Below, in pieces: positions 7,314 to 15,977 of a DNA stretch of 64,000 nucleotides. The stretch comes from Paenibacillus sp. J23TS9 (GTDB taxonomy: Bacteria > Bacillota > Bacilli > Paenibacillales > Paenibacillaceae). Under the pieces are notes generated by a model. The model saw nothing but the letters and a program-made list of their open reading frames with translations. It did no database searches and was not told the DNA's origin. Location of the stretch: the NCBI RefSeq assembly GCF_018403225.1, contig NZ_BOSG01000001.1, forward strand, positions 186,001-250,000. Reading direction: 5' to 3'. Numbering within the stretch: position 1 is the first letter of the stretch; each line of letters opens with the position of its first letter. Made by a program: the position numbers and the translations under genes.

Positions 7314-8402
7314 AACAGCCCCACCTCCACATACTCTTCCTCATGTTCTGGCAGTCGCACCGCACTTTCTATTTGTTCAGGCTTTGATTCTTCCAGGAGG
7401 TATGATTCAAGCAGCTTCTTTGCTTTGGTCAGCTCCAAGTGCGGCCCCTGCACATAATTCAGGCCATCGAGCTTGAAGACCAGCTTTCCCTTTTCAGATT
7501 AATTGCTTGATCTCTGCAGCCTCCCCGCTACCTATCGTAATCCTGCTGTTGATTTCATCCGCGTGGCGAAAAGCCATCCGGACAGTCAGGTTATTTTTGA
7601 GCTTACCATCGAGCACAGTGGCATCCGGACGCTGCATAGATAGGATCAAGAACACGCCAAGCGCTCGGCCGATCGTGGAGATCTCATCAATCCCCTCCAT
7701 GATGTCCATCTCTTTTTTGAGCAGCGCCACTTCATCCACCGCGAGGACAATATATGGCGGCCGTTCCCATTCCGGCAGATCATTTACGTGGGCGACCTCG
7801 TGTCGGTCTAGCAGATCACCGCGGGCCCGCAGCTCCCGCCGCAGCTTCATTACGATACGTTTCAATCCTGATGCATCCATAACGACATCCCGGGCCACTC
7901 CGCGGAATAAATGAAATTCAGAACGCTTCATGTCGGCACAATACAGCTCGAGTTCCGGGACCAACCGGATCAATGTTGTCAAAACAGACCGTAGCGCCAC
8001 AGACTTTCCGCTGCCAGTCTCCCCGGCAATCAATAAGTGCGGATGCTCTAACATGTCATACGCCACATCACCAGAACGACTACGCCCCACGTAGATGGGA
8101 AGTTTCATCCCGGCAGTACATTCATCTACATTGGCCGCTACATACTCATATGGAGCCACAGAGGTACTGTATATGCACATTACAAATGTCTTTGCGTCCT
8201 CACTCCCGGACAATTCTGCAGCTGCGCCGAACACCTGCCTGAATAACCATTCGTTTTCTTTTACGTTCCTAGGATCCATTCCCACCGGCAGAACAAAAGC
8301 ATGGAGGGACGAAACTGTGAAAGTTCTGGACAACGGCCTTAAAACCGAAACATGGTCGCCTGAGCGCCTGGCCGCACACCTGAAGGCAATCGGCGCGGAC
8401 AA
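7310..8402 (-). pseudogene. FtsK/SpoIIIE-type DNA translocase (transfer ATPase), frameshifted and probably 5'-truncated
   Basis: Walker A GETGSGKS and Walker B YIVLAVDEVALL with the FtsK-family RADEINSR-like motif HADEINSRITIG identify a conjugative coupling or transfer ATPase of the YdcQ/Tn916 Orf21 type. The first frame stops at 7494 after EIKQLI. The +1 frame then continues as SEKGKLVFKLDGLNYVQGPH to a stop at 7310-7312 that overlaps the next gene by ATGA, so a frameshift near 7500 broke the gene. The 5' end has only a TTG (8402) without a ribosome site, and the membrane-spanning N-terminus usual in this family is absent. Confidence 0.75.
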
Positions 8403-8476
8403 GCCGCCAGCACCGAAAGGCAGCGATCTTCAATATGAGATCACTGCCCCACGGAAGGGATACAGCGGCAGGTATA

Positions 8477-8710
8477 TTATGAGTGGCGGAGAGTATTAAC
8501 ATAATCTAAGTACGTTTGCTCATCAATTGAAATGAATGTATGAGGCTTACCATCTTCAAAAAACATTTCAAAATCTTGAACAAGCGATCCTGGTTCGATC
8601 TGTCCACCTGTTAATTTAATGAATATTTCCAATGCAGTAATGTGGTATGAACAGTCACCATTGCAATCCAGATGAGAATAACAGCTGATTTGAATAAATT
8701 TTGTTTTCAT
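8477..8710 (-). CDS. hypothetical protein
   Basis: 77 residues with a weak GGAG site. It has four cysteines (C10, C16 and C20 among them) in the N-terminal half (ISCYSHLDCNGDCSYH) and an acidic C-terminus. Its composition looks coding and it is AT-rich like the rest of the element. Not recognised. Confidence 0.5.
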   Translation of the reverse strand: MKTKFIQISCYSHLDCNGDCSYHITALEIFIKLTGGQIEPGSLVQDFEMFFEDGKPHTFISIDEQTYLDYVNTLRHS

Positions 8711-8805
8711 TTTTTTTCAACTCCAAATTTTTTATTTTTTTTCGGTGAAGACAACATATCCTATTGAATTTCATTACTTTTTTAAACAGAGAGGGGAAAT
8801 AATCC

Positions 8806-9252
8806 ATGCAAATTCAAATCAAAGCCCATTTCAATAAGCAAACGAAGGACTCCAAAAAGGAGCAAGTCCAATTCTACGTAACAGGAGAGGACGAGAAACG
8901 TCCGGAGCTCAACCAGCTGACTCGGGAGGTTGTTATTCTGCAGATCGCTGGACTTGATGATGTGGAGCTCACAGCCGAGTTTAAGAAATCCGCCAAGGAT
9001 TCGAAAAAGACAGTTCTGGAGTTTGAAGTGAAAGGCGACTCTTCCGCAGCTCAGACCTTCGAATTCTACAAGAAGGCAGGTACGGACGTGGAACTCACGA
9101 TTACGGAGTCTCAGATGGATATCGACGAATTCCGGGAGGCTCAGGAACAATACCGTGAAGGCGTTCGCGGCCAGATCAACCAGGACGGTACCGTCGATGT
9201 GGATGATAAGAACCAAATGACTCTCGATGAGGTTGCTGCGGGTTCTGAGTAA
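8806..9252 (+). CDS. element protein that has lost an SSB-like acidic tail through a nonsense codon
   Basis: 148 residues with ATG after GAGAGGGGA. Two related segments (TKDSKKEQVQFYVTGEDEKR near 13 and AKDSKKTVLEFEVKGDSSA near 67) suggest a duplicated beta domain. After the TAA at 9250-9252 the same frame continues without interruption as QGEDGPTMPESDDDLPF to a stop at 9304-9306. The DDDLPF end is the acidic tip by which single-strand DNA-binding proteins recruit partners. The natural protein was therefore probably 166 residues. The role is unknown but likely linked to element DNA replication. Confidence 0.7.
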   Translation: MQIQIKAHFNKQTKDSKKEQVQFYVTGEDEKRPELNQLTREVVILQIAGLDDVELTAEFKKSAKDSKKTVLEFEVKGDSSAAQTFEFYKKAGTDVELTITESQMDIDEFREAQEQYREGVRGQINQDGTVDVDDKNQMTLDEVAAGSE

Positions 9253-9371
9253 CAAGGGGAAGATGGTCCGACGATGCCTGAAAGTGATGATGATCTGCCA
9301 TTTTAATTAATTGCTACATGGCCCCGGCTTCGGTCGGGGAATCCCCTTGGATACTGTGAGGTGAGGAAAAG

Positions 9372-9830
9372 GTGGGTCAGATGAGCTTCTTGCCAGAAAT
9401 TGATCGCAAAAGAACCCAGGAGGCCGTTGAAGCTATTCTTGAACGATACAGGATGTATAAGTTCCTCTCCTTTGAAGATCGTGAGGCAAATACGACATCT
9501 AGCATAAGTGATATTCCAAGGAGTTTCACAGGGACAACTAGTGATCAAACGGCCAGCATTGCAATTTATAATGTCGACACCCAGGCAAAACAAAAGGCCT
9601 TCTGTGAACGGGTCGAACGTGTCGTCAAAAGGATGCCTCGCATGGAGGGATTTCTGATCCATGAAAGGTACATGACTAATGAGCATGATTACATCACTGA
9701 TCAGCATGTATATAATCATGTATTTCAGCCGCCGGTCAGTGAGGGGAAGTATAGCAAAATTCGCTGGAAAGCTTTTTATAAATTGGCTTCGAATTTTGAT
9801 GTGCTTGTGGAAAAGACAAATTTACCTTGA
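9372..9830 (+). CDS. ArpU-family phage transcriptional regulator
   Basis: 152 residues from a GTG at 9372 (an ATG three codons on is an alternative). The start (SFLPEIDRKRTQEAVEAILE RYRMYKFL) and the C-terminal sigma-region-4-like helices (MPRMEGFLIHERYM, then HVYNHVF and YSKIRWKAFYKLA) fit the ArpU/late-gene regulator family. In phages these activate late genes, but no late structural genes remain in this element. Confidence 0.75.
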   Translation: MGQMSFLPEIDRKRTQEAVEAILERYRMYKFLSFEDREANTTSSISDIPRSFTGTTSDQTASIAIYNVDTQAKQKAFCERVERVVKRMPRMEGFLIHERYMTNEHDYITDQHVYNHVFQPPVSEGKYSKIRWKAFYKLASNFDVLVEKTNLP

Positions 9831-9911
9831 TCACGGTTTAGTAATAGGACAAATATCCTTCAACATAAATGTAAAGTGTGAAGTGTGTCTCACGATTGGA
9901 GAGTGAGTGTG

Positions 9912-10079
9912 ATGCAGGGAGAAAAGGTTATAAACATGAAAATTATTCTTGTAGATCCTGTGGAGGAACTGGATGAAGCAAGAGAAAACTCTAAGGAACC
10001 ATTAAGAGAGATATATAAGTTAATATTCAGCAAACTCAACAACTCAAATACCAGTGATACAAAAAGCGGTGTCCAATGA
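9912..10079 (+). CDS. small acidic protein upstream of the recombinase
   Basis: 55 residues from the ATG at 9912, preceded by GGAGAGTGAG. It is charged and helical (DPVEELDEARENSKEPLREI), with no family recognised. It lies directly upstream of the recombinase gene and ends in a strong terminator. Its size and position would suit a recombination directionality factor, as with SprB of SP-beta, but that is only positional inference. Confidence 0.5.
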   Translation: MQGEKVINMKIILVDPVEELDEARENSKEPLREIYKLIFSKLNNSNTSDTKSGVQ

Positions 10080-10092
10080 CACCGCTTTGTTA
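10063..10092 (+). terminator. rho-independent terminator
   Basis: A perfect 11-bp stem (AAAGCGGTGTC / GACACCGCTTT) with a 4-base loop is followed by GTTATT. It isolates the recombinase gene from upstream transcription. Confidence 0.75.
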
Positions 10093-10103
10093 TTGCAATG
10101 TTG

Positions 10104-10132
10104 TTGATTTTGATAATACAATAGCATAAATA
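10104..10132 (+). promoter_or_regulatory. candidate recombinase promoter
   Basis: TTGATT at 10104-10109, 17-base spacer, TAAATA at 10127-10132 reads as a weak sigma-A promoter. The overlapping CATAAATA also resembles a sigma-E -10. B. subtilis spoIVCA is sigma-E dependent, so mother-cell control is expected, but the sequence alone does not decide it. Confidence 0.3.
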
Positions 10133-10169
10133 AGTGTTGTAGAAACAAAAAAATGAGGTGTGTAACTAT

Positions 10170-11864
10170 ATGAAATCAGCAGCAATTTATGTCCGTGTTT
10201 CAACAGGGTTGCAAGCTGTAGATGGTTCGAGTCTCGAAACTCAACAAGATTTGTGCATTAATAAATGTCTCGGAATGGGATTTACATTAAATGAACTCAA
10301 GGTATACAGGGAAGAGGGGTTCACCGGGGAAGATATAGAACGACCTGAAATGTCGCGTTTAAGAGATGATGTTGCTGAGGGGAAGTATACGCATGTTGTT
10401 TGTGTACATCCAGACAGATTTACTAGAGATTTAACGGATAAGCTTACTTTATGTCGTGAGTTTGAGAAAAAAGATGTTGAACTTGTTTTCGTTGATACAG
10501 AGTATGTTAATACTCCAGAAGGGCAATTGTTTTTTAACTTAATGAGCAGCATAGCTCAATATGAATCGGCACAGATCAAAAAAAGAACTGTGCGGGGACG
10601 TTTGAATGCCGTTAACAAAAATAAAGTTATGCCCATGAGAATCTCTCCTTACGGCTATGATCTAGTTAATGGTGCTTTAGTGGTAAATGAGTATGAAGCC
10701 AAATTCGTTAAGCTAATATTTCAATGGTACGTCTATGACAAAAAAACATTTTCGGAAATTGGGAACGAATTATATTCATTAGGGGTAATGCCTAAAAGGG
10801 CTGAAAGCAAGAACTGGAGCGCGAGCTCATTAGGTAAAATTTTATCTTCGGAGTTATATATCGGAACATACTATTACAACAGAAGAAAAACAAAAAAAAT
10901 TAAAGGGGAACGGACAAAAGCAGGAAACCCAAAGAAAACGTACTCCATCAGAGAAAAATCTGAATGGCTATCAATCGATGTTCCTCCGATTATTGATGAA
11001 GGTACGTTTGAACTAGCACAGCAACAAAAACAAAAAAACTTCACCAGAAAAGGTAAGAATGTAAAGAATCAATATCTATTAAAATCCATTGTTAGGTGCG
11101 CAAAATGCGGAAGAATTTGGAATGGGACAACTTATCCATCGAAAAAGGGCGGTGAGATGATGGGGTACCCAGTCTACAGATGCCCCAATAAGTATCCTAA
11201 AAAATATGGTGGAGATGTTGAAAGGTGTCCTGCTCCGACAATCAGAGCCGATATTCTTGATAGCTTTGTTTGGCAAATGATCGCTGATGCATTGAAACGC
11301 CCAGATGAAATAAAAGATTTCCTAACCAGCGGGGATAATAATGCAATAGCTGAATTTCAGAATATCATCGAGGTATACAGCGACCAATTAAGCAAAAAAG
11401 AACAAGAACGCGAAAAAATAAAACTGATGTTCCGTAAGGATCTAATAAGTGAAGCAGAGTTTGAACAGGATATGACCGGTATTAATAAAGAGATTGCAAA
11501 GATCGAAGCAGACATACGATCTGCCGAGGATAAGAGATCAAAGCTCAGCAGACAGTCGCTCTCTAAAGAAAAGATCAAGGAGAGTATTGACCAATATTAC
11601 GAGATCCTGAACCAAGATAATTTAGAATTTGAAGAAAAGAGAAAAATCCTTGATATGCTCGTCGATGAAATAGTGCTGAATTACGATGAGGATAAGGATG
11701 AGTTCACATTGACTCTGGTCGGGTATCTGAGCAAAATCAGTACCTACGGCATTGATAGAGGTGACCTTGTATTGACTACACATTGTCAAGAAGTTCGACA
11801 ACACGGGAGAAGATCTGGAGGATCTGATCTCGATCGGAACGATCGGCCTGATCAAAGCGATTGA
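10170..11864 (+). CDS. large serine recombinase of the sigK element (SpoIVCA-like role)
   Basis: 564 residues from the ATG at 10170 (ATGAGGTG site; an upstream GTG at 10158 lies inside that site). The N-terminal resolvase domain has catalytic Ser11 in YVRVSTG and the DRFTRD motif. The recombinase domain follows, then a zinc ribbon at about 306-350 (CAKC and later RCPN and RCPA) and a coiled coil at about 400-470. This is the enzyme expected to excise the element and rebuild sigK. Its reading frame crosses the right repeat in frame (ACA CAT TGT CAA) and takes its last 24 codons from an alternative frame of sigK. In the excised circle it would instead run into 47 codons at 663-803. Confidence 0.93.
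   Translation: MKSAAIYVRVSTGLQAVDGSSLETQQDLCINKCLGMGFTLNELKVYREEGFTGEDIERPEMSRLRDDVAEGKYTHVVCVHPDRFTRDLTDKLTLCREFEKKDVELVFVDTEYVNTPEGQLFFNLMSSIAQYESAQIKKRTVRGRLNAVNKNKVMPMRISPYGYDLVNGALVVNEYEAKFVKLIFQWYVYDKKTFSEIGNELYSLGVMPKRAESKNWSASSLGKILSSELYIGTYYYNRRKTKKIKGERTKAGNPKKTYSIREKSEWLSIDVPPIIDEGTFELAQQQKQKNFTRKGKNVKNQYLLKSIVRCAKCGRIWNGTTYPSKKGGEMMGYPVYRCPNKYPKKYGGDVERCPAPTIRADILDSFVWQMIADALKRPDEIKDFLTSGDNNAIAEFQNIIEVYSDQLSKKEQEREKIKLMFRKDLISEAEFEQDMTGINKEIAKIEADIRSAEDKRSKLSRQSLSKEKIKESIDQYYEILNQDNLEFEEKRKILDMLVDEIVLNYDEDKDEFTLTLVGYLSKISTYGIDRGDLVLTTHCQEVRQHGRRSGGSDLDRNDRPDQSD
11778..11789 (+). repeat. right recombination repeat of the sigK element
   Basis: Second copy of ACACATTGTCAA, in direct orientation to 651-662, inside the 3' part of the recombinase frame and next to the sigK sequence AAG-TTC-GAC-AAC. 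Confidence 0.9.
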
Positions 11865-12291
11865 AAGCTTTCAGCCGAATAAAGGTACGAAGCTGGCTAC
11901 CTTCGCAGCCCGATGTATTGAGAACGAGATACTTATGCACTTGCGTTCCCTGAAGAAAACGAGAAAAGATGTGTCTCTCCATGATCCGATTGGAACTGAC
12001 AAGGAAGGCAACGAAATCACATTAATTGATATCCTCGGCAGTGAAGCCGATGATGTGGCGGATATGGTACAACTTAAAATTGAGAAGAGCAAGATCTACC
12101 GCAACCTCGACATCTTGGATGAACGCGAGCAGGAGGTCATCAAAGGCCGATTCGGCCTGGAGCATGGCGGCGAGGAGCGGACGCAGCGGGAAATTGCCAA
12201 GGAGCTCGGCATCAGCCGCAGCTACGTGTCCCGCATTGAAAAGAGAGCACTGATGAAGCTCTATCACGAGTTTTATAAGGCGAAGGGCTGA
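11790..12291 (+). CDS. sigK: RNA polymerase sigma-K factor, C-terminal segment (split gene)
   Basis: From the crossover the sigK frame reads [20 protein letters not shown] (region 2, core-binding and -10 recognition), then [20 protein letters not shown], region 3, and the region 4 helix-turn-helix [20 protein letters not shown] that reads the -35, ending [11 protein letters not shown]. It lacks its own promoter and start. The ATG at 11935 is internal. After excision it is fused to 463-662 and gives a 233-residue pro-sigma-K. The alignment with B. subtilis SigK is continuous across the junction. Confidence 0.95.
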
Positions 12292-12333
12292 GTACTTAAA
12301 GGATTAATTCCCAGATTATATTTTTGATTTGAG

Positions 12334-12390
12334 TTAGGAGAAACCCTCCTAATATAAAGGCCACTGGCTGCTGCCTGTGGCTTTTATATG
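12334..12390 (+). terminator. tandem hairpins downstream of sigK
   Basis: First hairpin TTAGGAG / CTCCTAA (12334-12352), then AAGGCCAC / GTGGCTTT followed by a T-rich run. The second is the likely terminator of sigK. The 250 bases from here to the next gene show nothing else recognisable. Confidence 0.5.
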
Positions 12391-12639
12391 TGAGGATATA
12401 GGAAATTAGCAGCTCTGTGTTTGCTCGGATGAGGTTCTTCAATCTCATTTCATTTAAAATATAACGTATTAAGGTTTGTACACTATCTGGTTGAATGATT
12501 AACCAAATTTGACTTTTTTTTCTTGATGGGGTTTTATCAGTATATAGCATCTTTTGAAAACGCTAACGTCTACCTGTAATGAAAAGAGGTGAGCCCCTGG
12601 CTTTCGGATTCATTTCAAGCATGAAAAAGGAGGCACGAT

Positions 12640-13461
12640 ATGCAAAACCAATCCGAAGAAATTGTGAAGAGAAAAACCGCGCTCATTACGGGTGGCAGCC
12701 GTGGAATCGGACGGGGAATCGCCCTGGCGCTGGCTGAAGCCGGCTATGAAATTATGATCACTCATTATCAGGATGATGTGGCGGCGGATCAAACTGCGGA
12801 GGAAATTGCCCATCTGTCCGGTTGGGTATGCACCGTACGCGAGGGTGATCTGAGGGATGCAAAAGAAGCGGAAAGAACGGTAGCGGAAGCGATTCAGGTA
12901 ATGGGACATATCGATGTCCTCATCAATAATGCGGGCATTGGAATGTATTCCTCCATAACCGAGTTACCGTTGGAACATCTGGATTTTACGATGCAGCTGA
13001 ACTTCCGTGCTCCGATGCTGCTGATGCGGGAGGCTTCCAAGCAAATGATCGAGGCGGGACGCGGGGGCAATATCATTAATATCATTTCAACGCATGCGGA
13101 GCGGGCTTACCCGGGAGATGCTGTGTATGGAGGGCTCAAAGCCGCGCTGAAACGGGCGACGGAATCCGTAGCGTTGGATCTTTCTCCATATGGAATCCGA
13201 GTCAATTGCATTGCACCCGGAGGAATTCTCGTGAGGGAACGTGAGCCTCTCCATGATCATGTGGGCGCCACGATTCCACTCGGAAGAATTGGTGTGCCGG
13301 AAGACATTGGGCAGGCGGCGTTGTGGTTGGTTTCGGAGCATGCCTCCTATATAACAGGCATTACGATCCGGATCGACGGCGGTTTGATTCTACCGGGTAT
13401 GCCTGAGGACGGCGAAGCCTCTTGGGGATATCGAAAAGTCAGACCCTTTCGGGTAAATTGA
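12640..13461 (+). CDS. short-chain dehydrogenase/reductase
   Basis: 273 residues with an AAAGGAGG site. The SDR signature is complete: TGGSRGIG nucleotide-binding loop (about 16-23), NNAG (about 92), Ser in IISTHAE, and catalytic YGGLK. The C-terminal GGLILPGMP fits classical SDRs such as glucose dehydrogenases and 3-oxoacyl-ACP reductase homologues. It is a single gene ended by a shared terminator. The substrate cannot be read from sequence. Confidence 0.85.
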   Translation: MQNQSEEIVKRKTALITGGSRGIGRGIALALAEAGYEIMITHYQDDVAADQTAEEIAHLSGWVCTVREGDLRDAKEAERTVAEAIQVMGHIDVLINNAGIGMYSSITELPLEHLDFTMQLNFRAPMLLMREASKQMIEAGRGGNIINIISTHAERAYPGDAVYGGLKAALKRATESVALDLSPYGIRVNCIAPGGILVREREPLHDHVGATIPLGRIGVPEDIGQAALWLVSEHASYITGITIRIDGGLILPGMPEDGEASWGYRKVRPFRVN

Positions 13462-13477
13462 AATCTAGCAACCGATT

Positions 13478-13521
13478 AAAAAGCGGCAGGGCTCCGAATG
13501 ACCGGGCAGCTGCCGCTTTTT
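13478..13521. terminator. bidirectional terminator
   Basis: AAAAAGCGGCAG pairs perfectly with CTGCCGCTTTTT, with a 20-base loop. It serves the SDR gene and the convergent LytTR gene. Confidence 0.85.
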
Positions 13522-13534
13522 AGCAAGTCTTCGC

Positions 13535-13894
13535 TTAGATCATCTGCTCCGGAGATAGAAAACCGGGAGTGCGAGGCATGCGTTGTTTAATGTGTTCCAG
13601 GGTTCGCTTGGACACCGTAATGGTGCGGGGATAAGCAAATTCATCACGGAAATGCAGTGTGTTGCCGTCGATATTTGTAATTTTGTTCACATTGACGTAG
13701 AGGTTTGATGCAGCACGTACAAAATTGGGCAGGGATTTCATCGAAGTTTGTTCGGCGGCGGATAATCTCTTTTTTATAATGTAATTCCTGCCGTGAAAAA
13801 TAACCTGCTCCTGACTTCCCGTCTTGAAGAAAAAAGCATCGGTGACCGGATCAAAATTCTGATACTCGTTCATCACCTTATCGGTTTGGTTCAT
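13535..13894 (-). CDS. LytTR-type DNA-binding regulator
   Basis: 119 residues with a GGGGGC site. Residues 25-105 (VIFHGRNYIIKKRLS, then FVRAASNLYVNVNKITNIDG and ITVSKRTLEHIKQRM) match the LytTR beta-rich DNA-binding domain, here without a receiver domain. Stand-alone LytTR proteins often regulate nearby membrane or competence genes, but no such partner is adjacent. Target unknown. Confidence 0.75.
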   Translation of the reverse strand: MNQTDKVMNEYQNFDPVTDAFFFKTGSQEQVIFHGRNYIIKKRLSAAEQTSMKSLPNFVRAASNLYVNVNKITNIDGNTLHFRDEFAYPRTITVSKRTLEHIKQRMPRTPGFLSPEQMI

Positions 13895-14053
13895 CTTTCA
13901 AAAGCCCCCTTTAGAAGATGATAGCTGTTAGCGCTTTCATTTTAACATATTTCCGAGCAGGATATCATACTTTTTTTGTGAAATTTATTAATTTTTTTGT
14001 AGGCTTGGACAAAAAAAGCTTATAATCGCATGACATGAGGGAGGTTGTGATGT

Positions 14054-14602
14054 ATGAACTCAACTACGGTTCTTAATATTGTTGGGATTTCAGGGAGCTT
14101 GAGAAATAAATCCTCCAATACAAATCTGCTGCGTGCCTTATCAGAGCTGGCACCTGAGAATATGAAAATATCTATCTTTGACGGGATTGGAGACTTGCCG
14201 CATTTTAATCCGGAACTGGATGATGAGCCGCCTGCTTCGGTAACACGTTTCAGAGAACAGATGAAAGAAGCTGACGGATTAATCATAAGCACACCGGAAT
14301 ATGCGCATGGAATCCCGGGTGTATTGAAAAATGCACTGGATTGGCTCGTTCCATCAGGAGAATTATATGAAAAGCCGCTGATGGTCCTTAGTGCCTCACC
14401 ACTGGAGACCGGCGGAGAAAAAGCGCATGATTCCCTCCTCTTAACCCTGCTTATGATGACAGCGCGGATCACTCCCGGTGGATCGCTATGCATCCCTTTC
14501 ATTAATAAGAAGATCAATACAGAGTATGAAGTCTCTGATGAGCTTCTCAGAGAGAAGCTAATGACAATGCTCAATCAGTTGGGACAGGCGGCGAAGGAGT
14601 AA
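14054..14602 (+). CDS. NAD(P)H-dependent FMN reductase
   Basis: 182 residues. A flavodoxin-like fold with the FMN phosphate loop GISGSLRNKSSNTNLL (about 11-26) and the STPEYAHGIPGVLKNALDWL motif (about 79-98), diagnostic of the NADPH-dependent FMN reductase/azoreductase family. It probably reduces flavins or quinones, and the precise substrate is unknown. GAGGGAGG site. Monocistronic between terminators. Confidence 0.85.
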   Translation: MNSTTVLNIVGISGSLRNKSSNTNLLRALSELAPENMKISIFDGIGDLPHFNPELDDEPPASVTRFREQMKEADGLIISTPEYAHGIPGVLKNALDWLVPSGELYEKPLMVLSASPLETGGEKAHDSLLLTLLMMTARITPGGSLCIPFINKKINTEYEVSDELLREKLMTMLNQLGQAAKE

Positions 14603-14661
14603 GTAAGCTCTTCTCAGGGAGTGTTATAGATTTGCATTTTTCAATTGCAACCAGATCATGC

Positions 14662-14712
14662 AAAAGCCTGCGGCTTTCTCCATAAACGGAGATGGCTCGC
14701 AGGCTTTTAATT
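14662..14712. terminator. bidirectional terminator
   Basis: AAAAGCCTGCG / CGCAGGCTTTT, perfect 11-bp stem with A and T tails, between convergent genes. Confidence 0.8.
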
Positions 14713-14728
14713 TTACGAAGGATTCTTT

Positions 14729-15802
14729 TTATGCGTTTTCCAAAATCGTATTCAGGGTGGTCTGATCCAGACCTTTCACGAGCTTGATCAAAAGCTCTTT
14801 GGCTGCATCGTAGTCATCCGTGTGGATGATGGAGGATGATGTATGAATGTACCGCGAGCAGATTCCAATAACGGTTGACGGAACGCCGATTCCGCTCAAA
14901 TGCACTTGGCCGGCATCGGTACCGCCTTGAGATACAAAGTATTGATATTTGACCTTGTGCGTATCGGCAGTATCCTGAACGTATTCAACCAGGCCACGAT
15001 GTGTCAGCATGGAAGGGTCGAAAATACGGAGCAGCACACCTTCCCCGATATGGCCAAAAGAGCTCTTGTCCCCAGTCATGTCGTTGGCTGCACTAGCATC
15101 CAGAGCAAAGAAAATATCAGGCTGAATCATATTGGCGGCGGTACGAGCCCCGCGCAGACCCAGCTCTTCCTGTACGGTTGCACCACAGTACAAGGTATTC
15201 GGAAGCTTTTCCTTATGAAGAGCTTCCAGCAATTCTACGGCAAGACCTACACCATAGCGGTTGTCCCATGCTTTGGCCATAATCTTTTTGGGATTGGCAA
15301 GCGGTGTGAAATCGCAAATCGGCACGATTTGTTGGCCTGGGCGGATACCGAAGGATTCAGCGTCTTCGCGGTTATCCGCACCGACATCGATATACATCGA
15401 TTTGATATCAACCGGTTTATTACGCTGGGATTCATCCAGCAGATGGGTTGGAATGGAACCAACCACGCCGATGACTGGACCGTTTGGTGTCATGATTTTC
15501 AGACGCTGTGCCAGCACGGCCTGGCTCCACCAGCCGCCAAGCGGCTGGAAACGGACCATACCGGTTTCGGAAATGCCGGTAACCATAAAGCCCACTTCAT
15601 CAAAATGTCCTGCTACCATGACCTTAGGGCCTTGTTCATCTCCGCGAAGCACGCCGAAGAGGCTGCCTAGGCGGTCTTGGACAAATTCGTCCGTATATGG
15701 GGTAATCATTTCCTTTACATAAGCGCGAAGCTCTTTTTCAAATCCTGAAGCTGCAGAAAATTCCGTCAGCTTGCGGAACATGTCCATTGTTTTTTGATCC
15801 AT
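14729..15802 (-). CDS. M42-family aminopeptidase (YsdC/glutamyl-aminopeptidase type)
   Basis: 357 residues with an AAAGGAGAAA site. A di-zinc exopeptidase of the M42 family: metal ligands in AGHFDEVGF (about 65), the Asp in AWDNRYG (about 180), catalytic Glu pair in TVQEELG (about 212), Asp in [10 protein letters not shown] (about 234), and the final His in SSSIIHTDD (about 323). The family forms tetrahedral dodecamers that trim peptides in the cytosol. Full length for the family. Confidence 0.92.
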   Translation of the reverse strand: MDQKTMDMFRKLTEFSAASGFEKELRAYVKEMITPYTDEFVQDRLGSLFGVLRGDEQGPKVMVAGHFDEVGFMVTGISETGMVRFQPLGGWWSQAVLAQRLKIMTPNGPVIGVVGSIPTHLLDESQRNKPVDIKSMYIDVGADNREDAESFGIRPGQQIVPICDFTPLANPKKIMAKAWDNRYGVGLAVELLEALHKEKLPNTLYCGATVQEELGLRGARTAANMIQPDIFFALDASAANDMTGDKSSFGHIGEGVLLRIFDPSMLTHRGLVEYVQDTADTHKVKYQYFVSQGGTDAGQVHLSGIGVPSTVIGICSRYIHTSSSIIHTDDYDAAKELLIKLVKGLDQTTLNTILENA

Positions 15803-15977
15803 GCTTTCAATTTCTCCTTTGCTTATGTTCTATTCTTACGGTATGTAATTCCATCCTATAGTATGAACTCCTGAAGTCGGATTGTCCATGTTGACCCGCT
15901 GAAGCACCAACGTCAATTTTTCGGAATACGATAAGTATAGATGAACGCCCAGCTCAGGCGCAGAAGGGAGCATCACC

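Larger units (their letters stand above)
663..11789 (+). mobile_element. skin-like sigK intervening element (11,127 bp)
   Basis: The element interrupts sigK within codon 67, is bounded by 12-bp direct repeats, and carries a large serine recombinase adjacent to its right boundary. The cargo is of phage and integrative-element origin: DnaD-like protein, zinc ribbon, S24 peptidase, replication-relaxation protein, FtsK/HerA ATPase, ArpU regulator. Several cargo genes are broken. By analogy with B. subtilis skin and the C. difficile sigK element, the recombinase should excise it in the mother cell during sporulation. The interior is visibly more AT-rich than the flanks. Its boundaries are set by the repeat and the frame arithmetic (200 + 502 bases = 234 codons including stop). 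Confidence 0.92.

Noticed and set aside
8269..8502. Leftward frame of 77 codons overlapping the FtsK 5' region, and the rightward frame at 8095-8499
   Set aside because: Neither has a ribosome site or family-like sequence; the region is best explained as the decayed 5' end of the FtsK-type gene.
10158..10169. GTG at 10158 as start of the recombinase
   Set aside because: It lies inside the ribosome site (ATGAGGTG). The ATG at 10170 has ideal spacing and begins a normal resolvase N-terminus.
12296..12550. Leftward frame of 84 codons downstream of sigK
   Set aside because: It overlaps the sigK terminator hairpins and has no ribosome site.
14900..15670. Rightward frame of 256 codons
   Set aside because: Antisense shadow of the M42 peptidase gene, whose motifs are complete on the minus strand.
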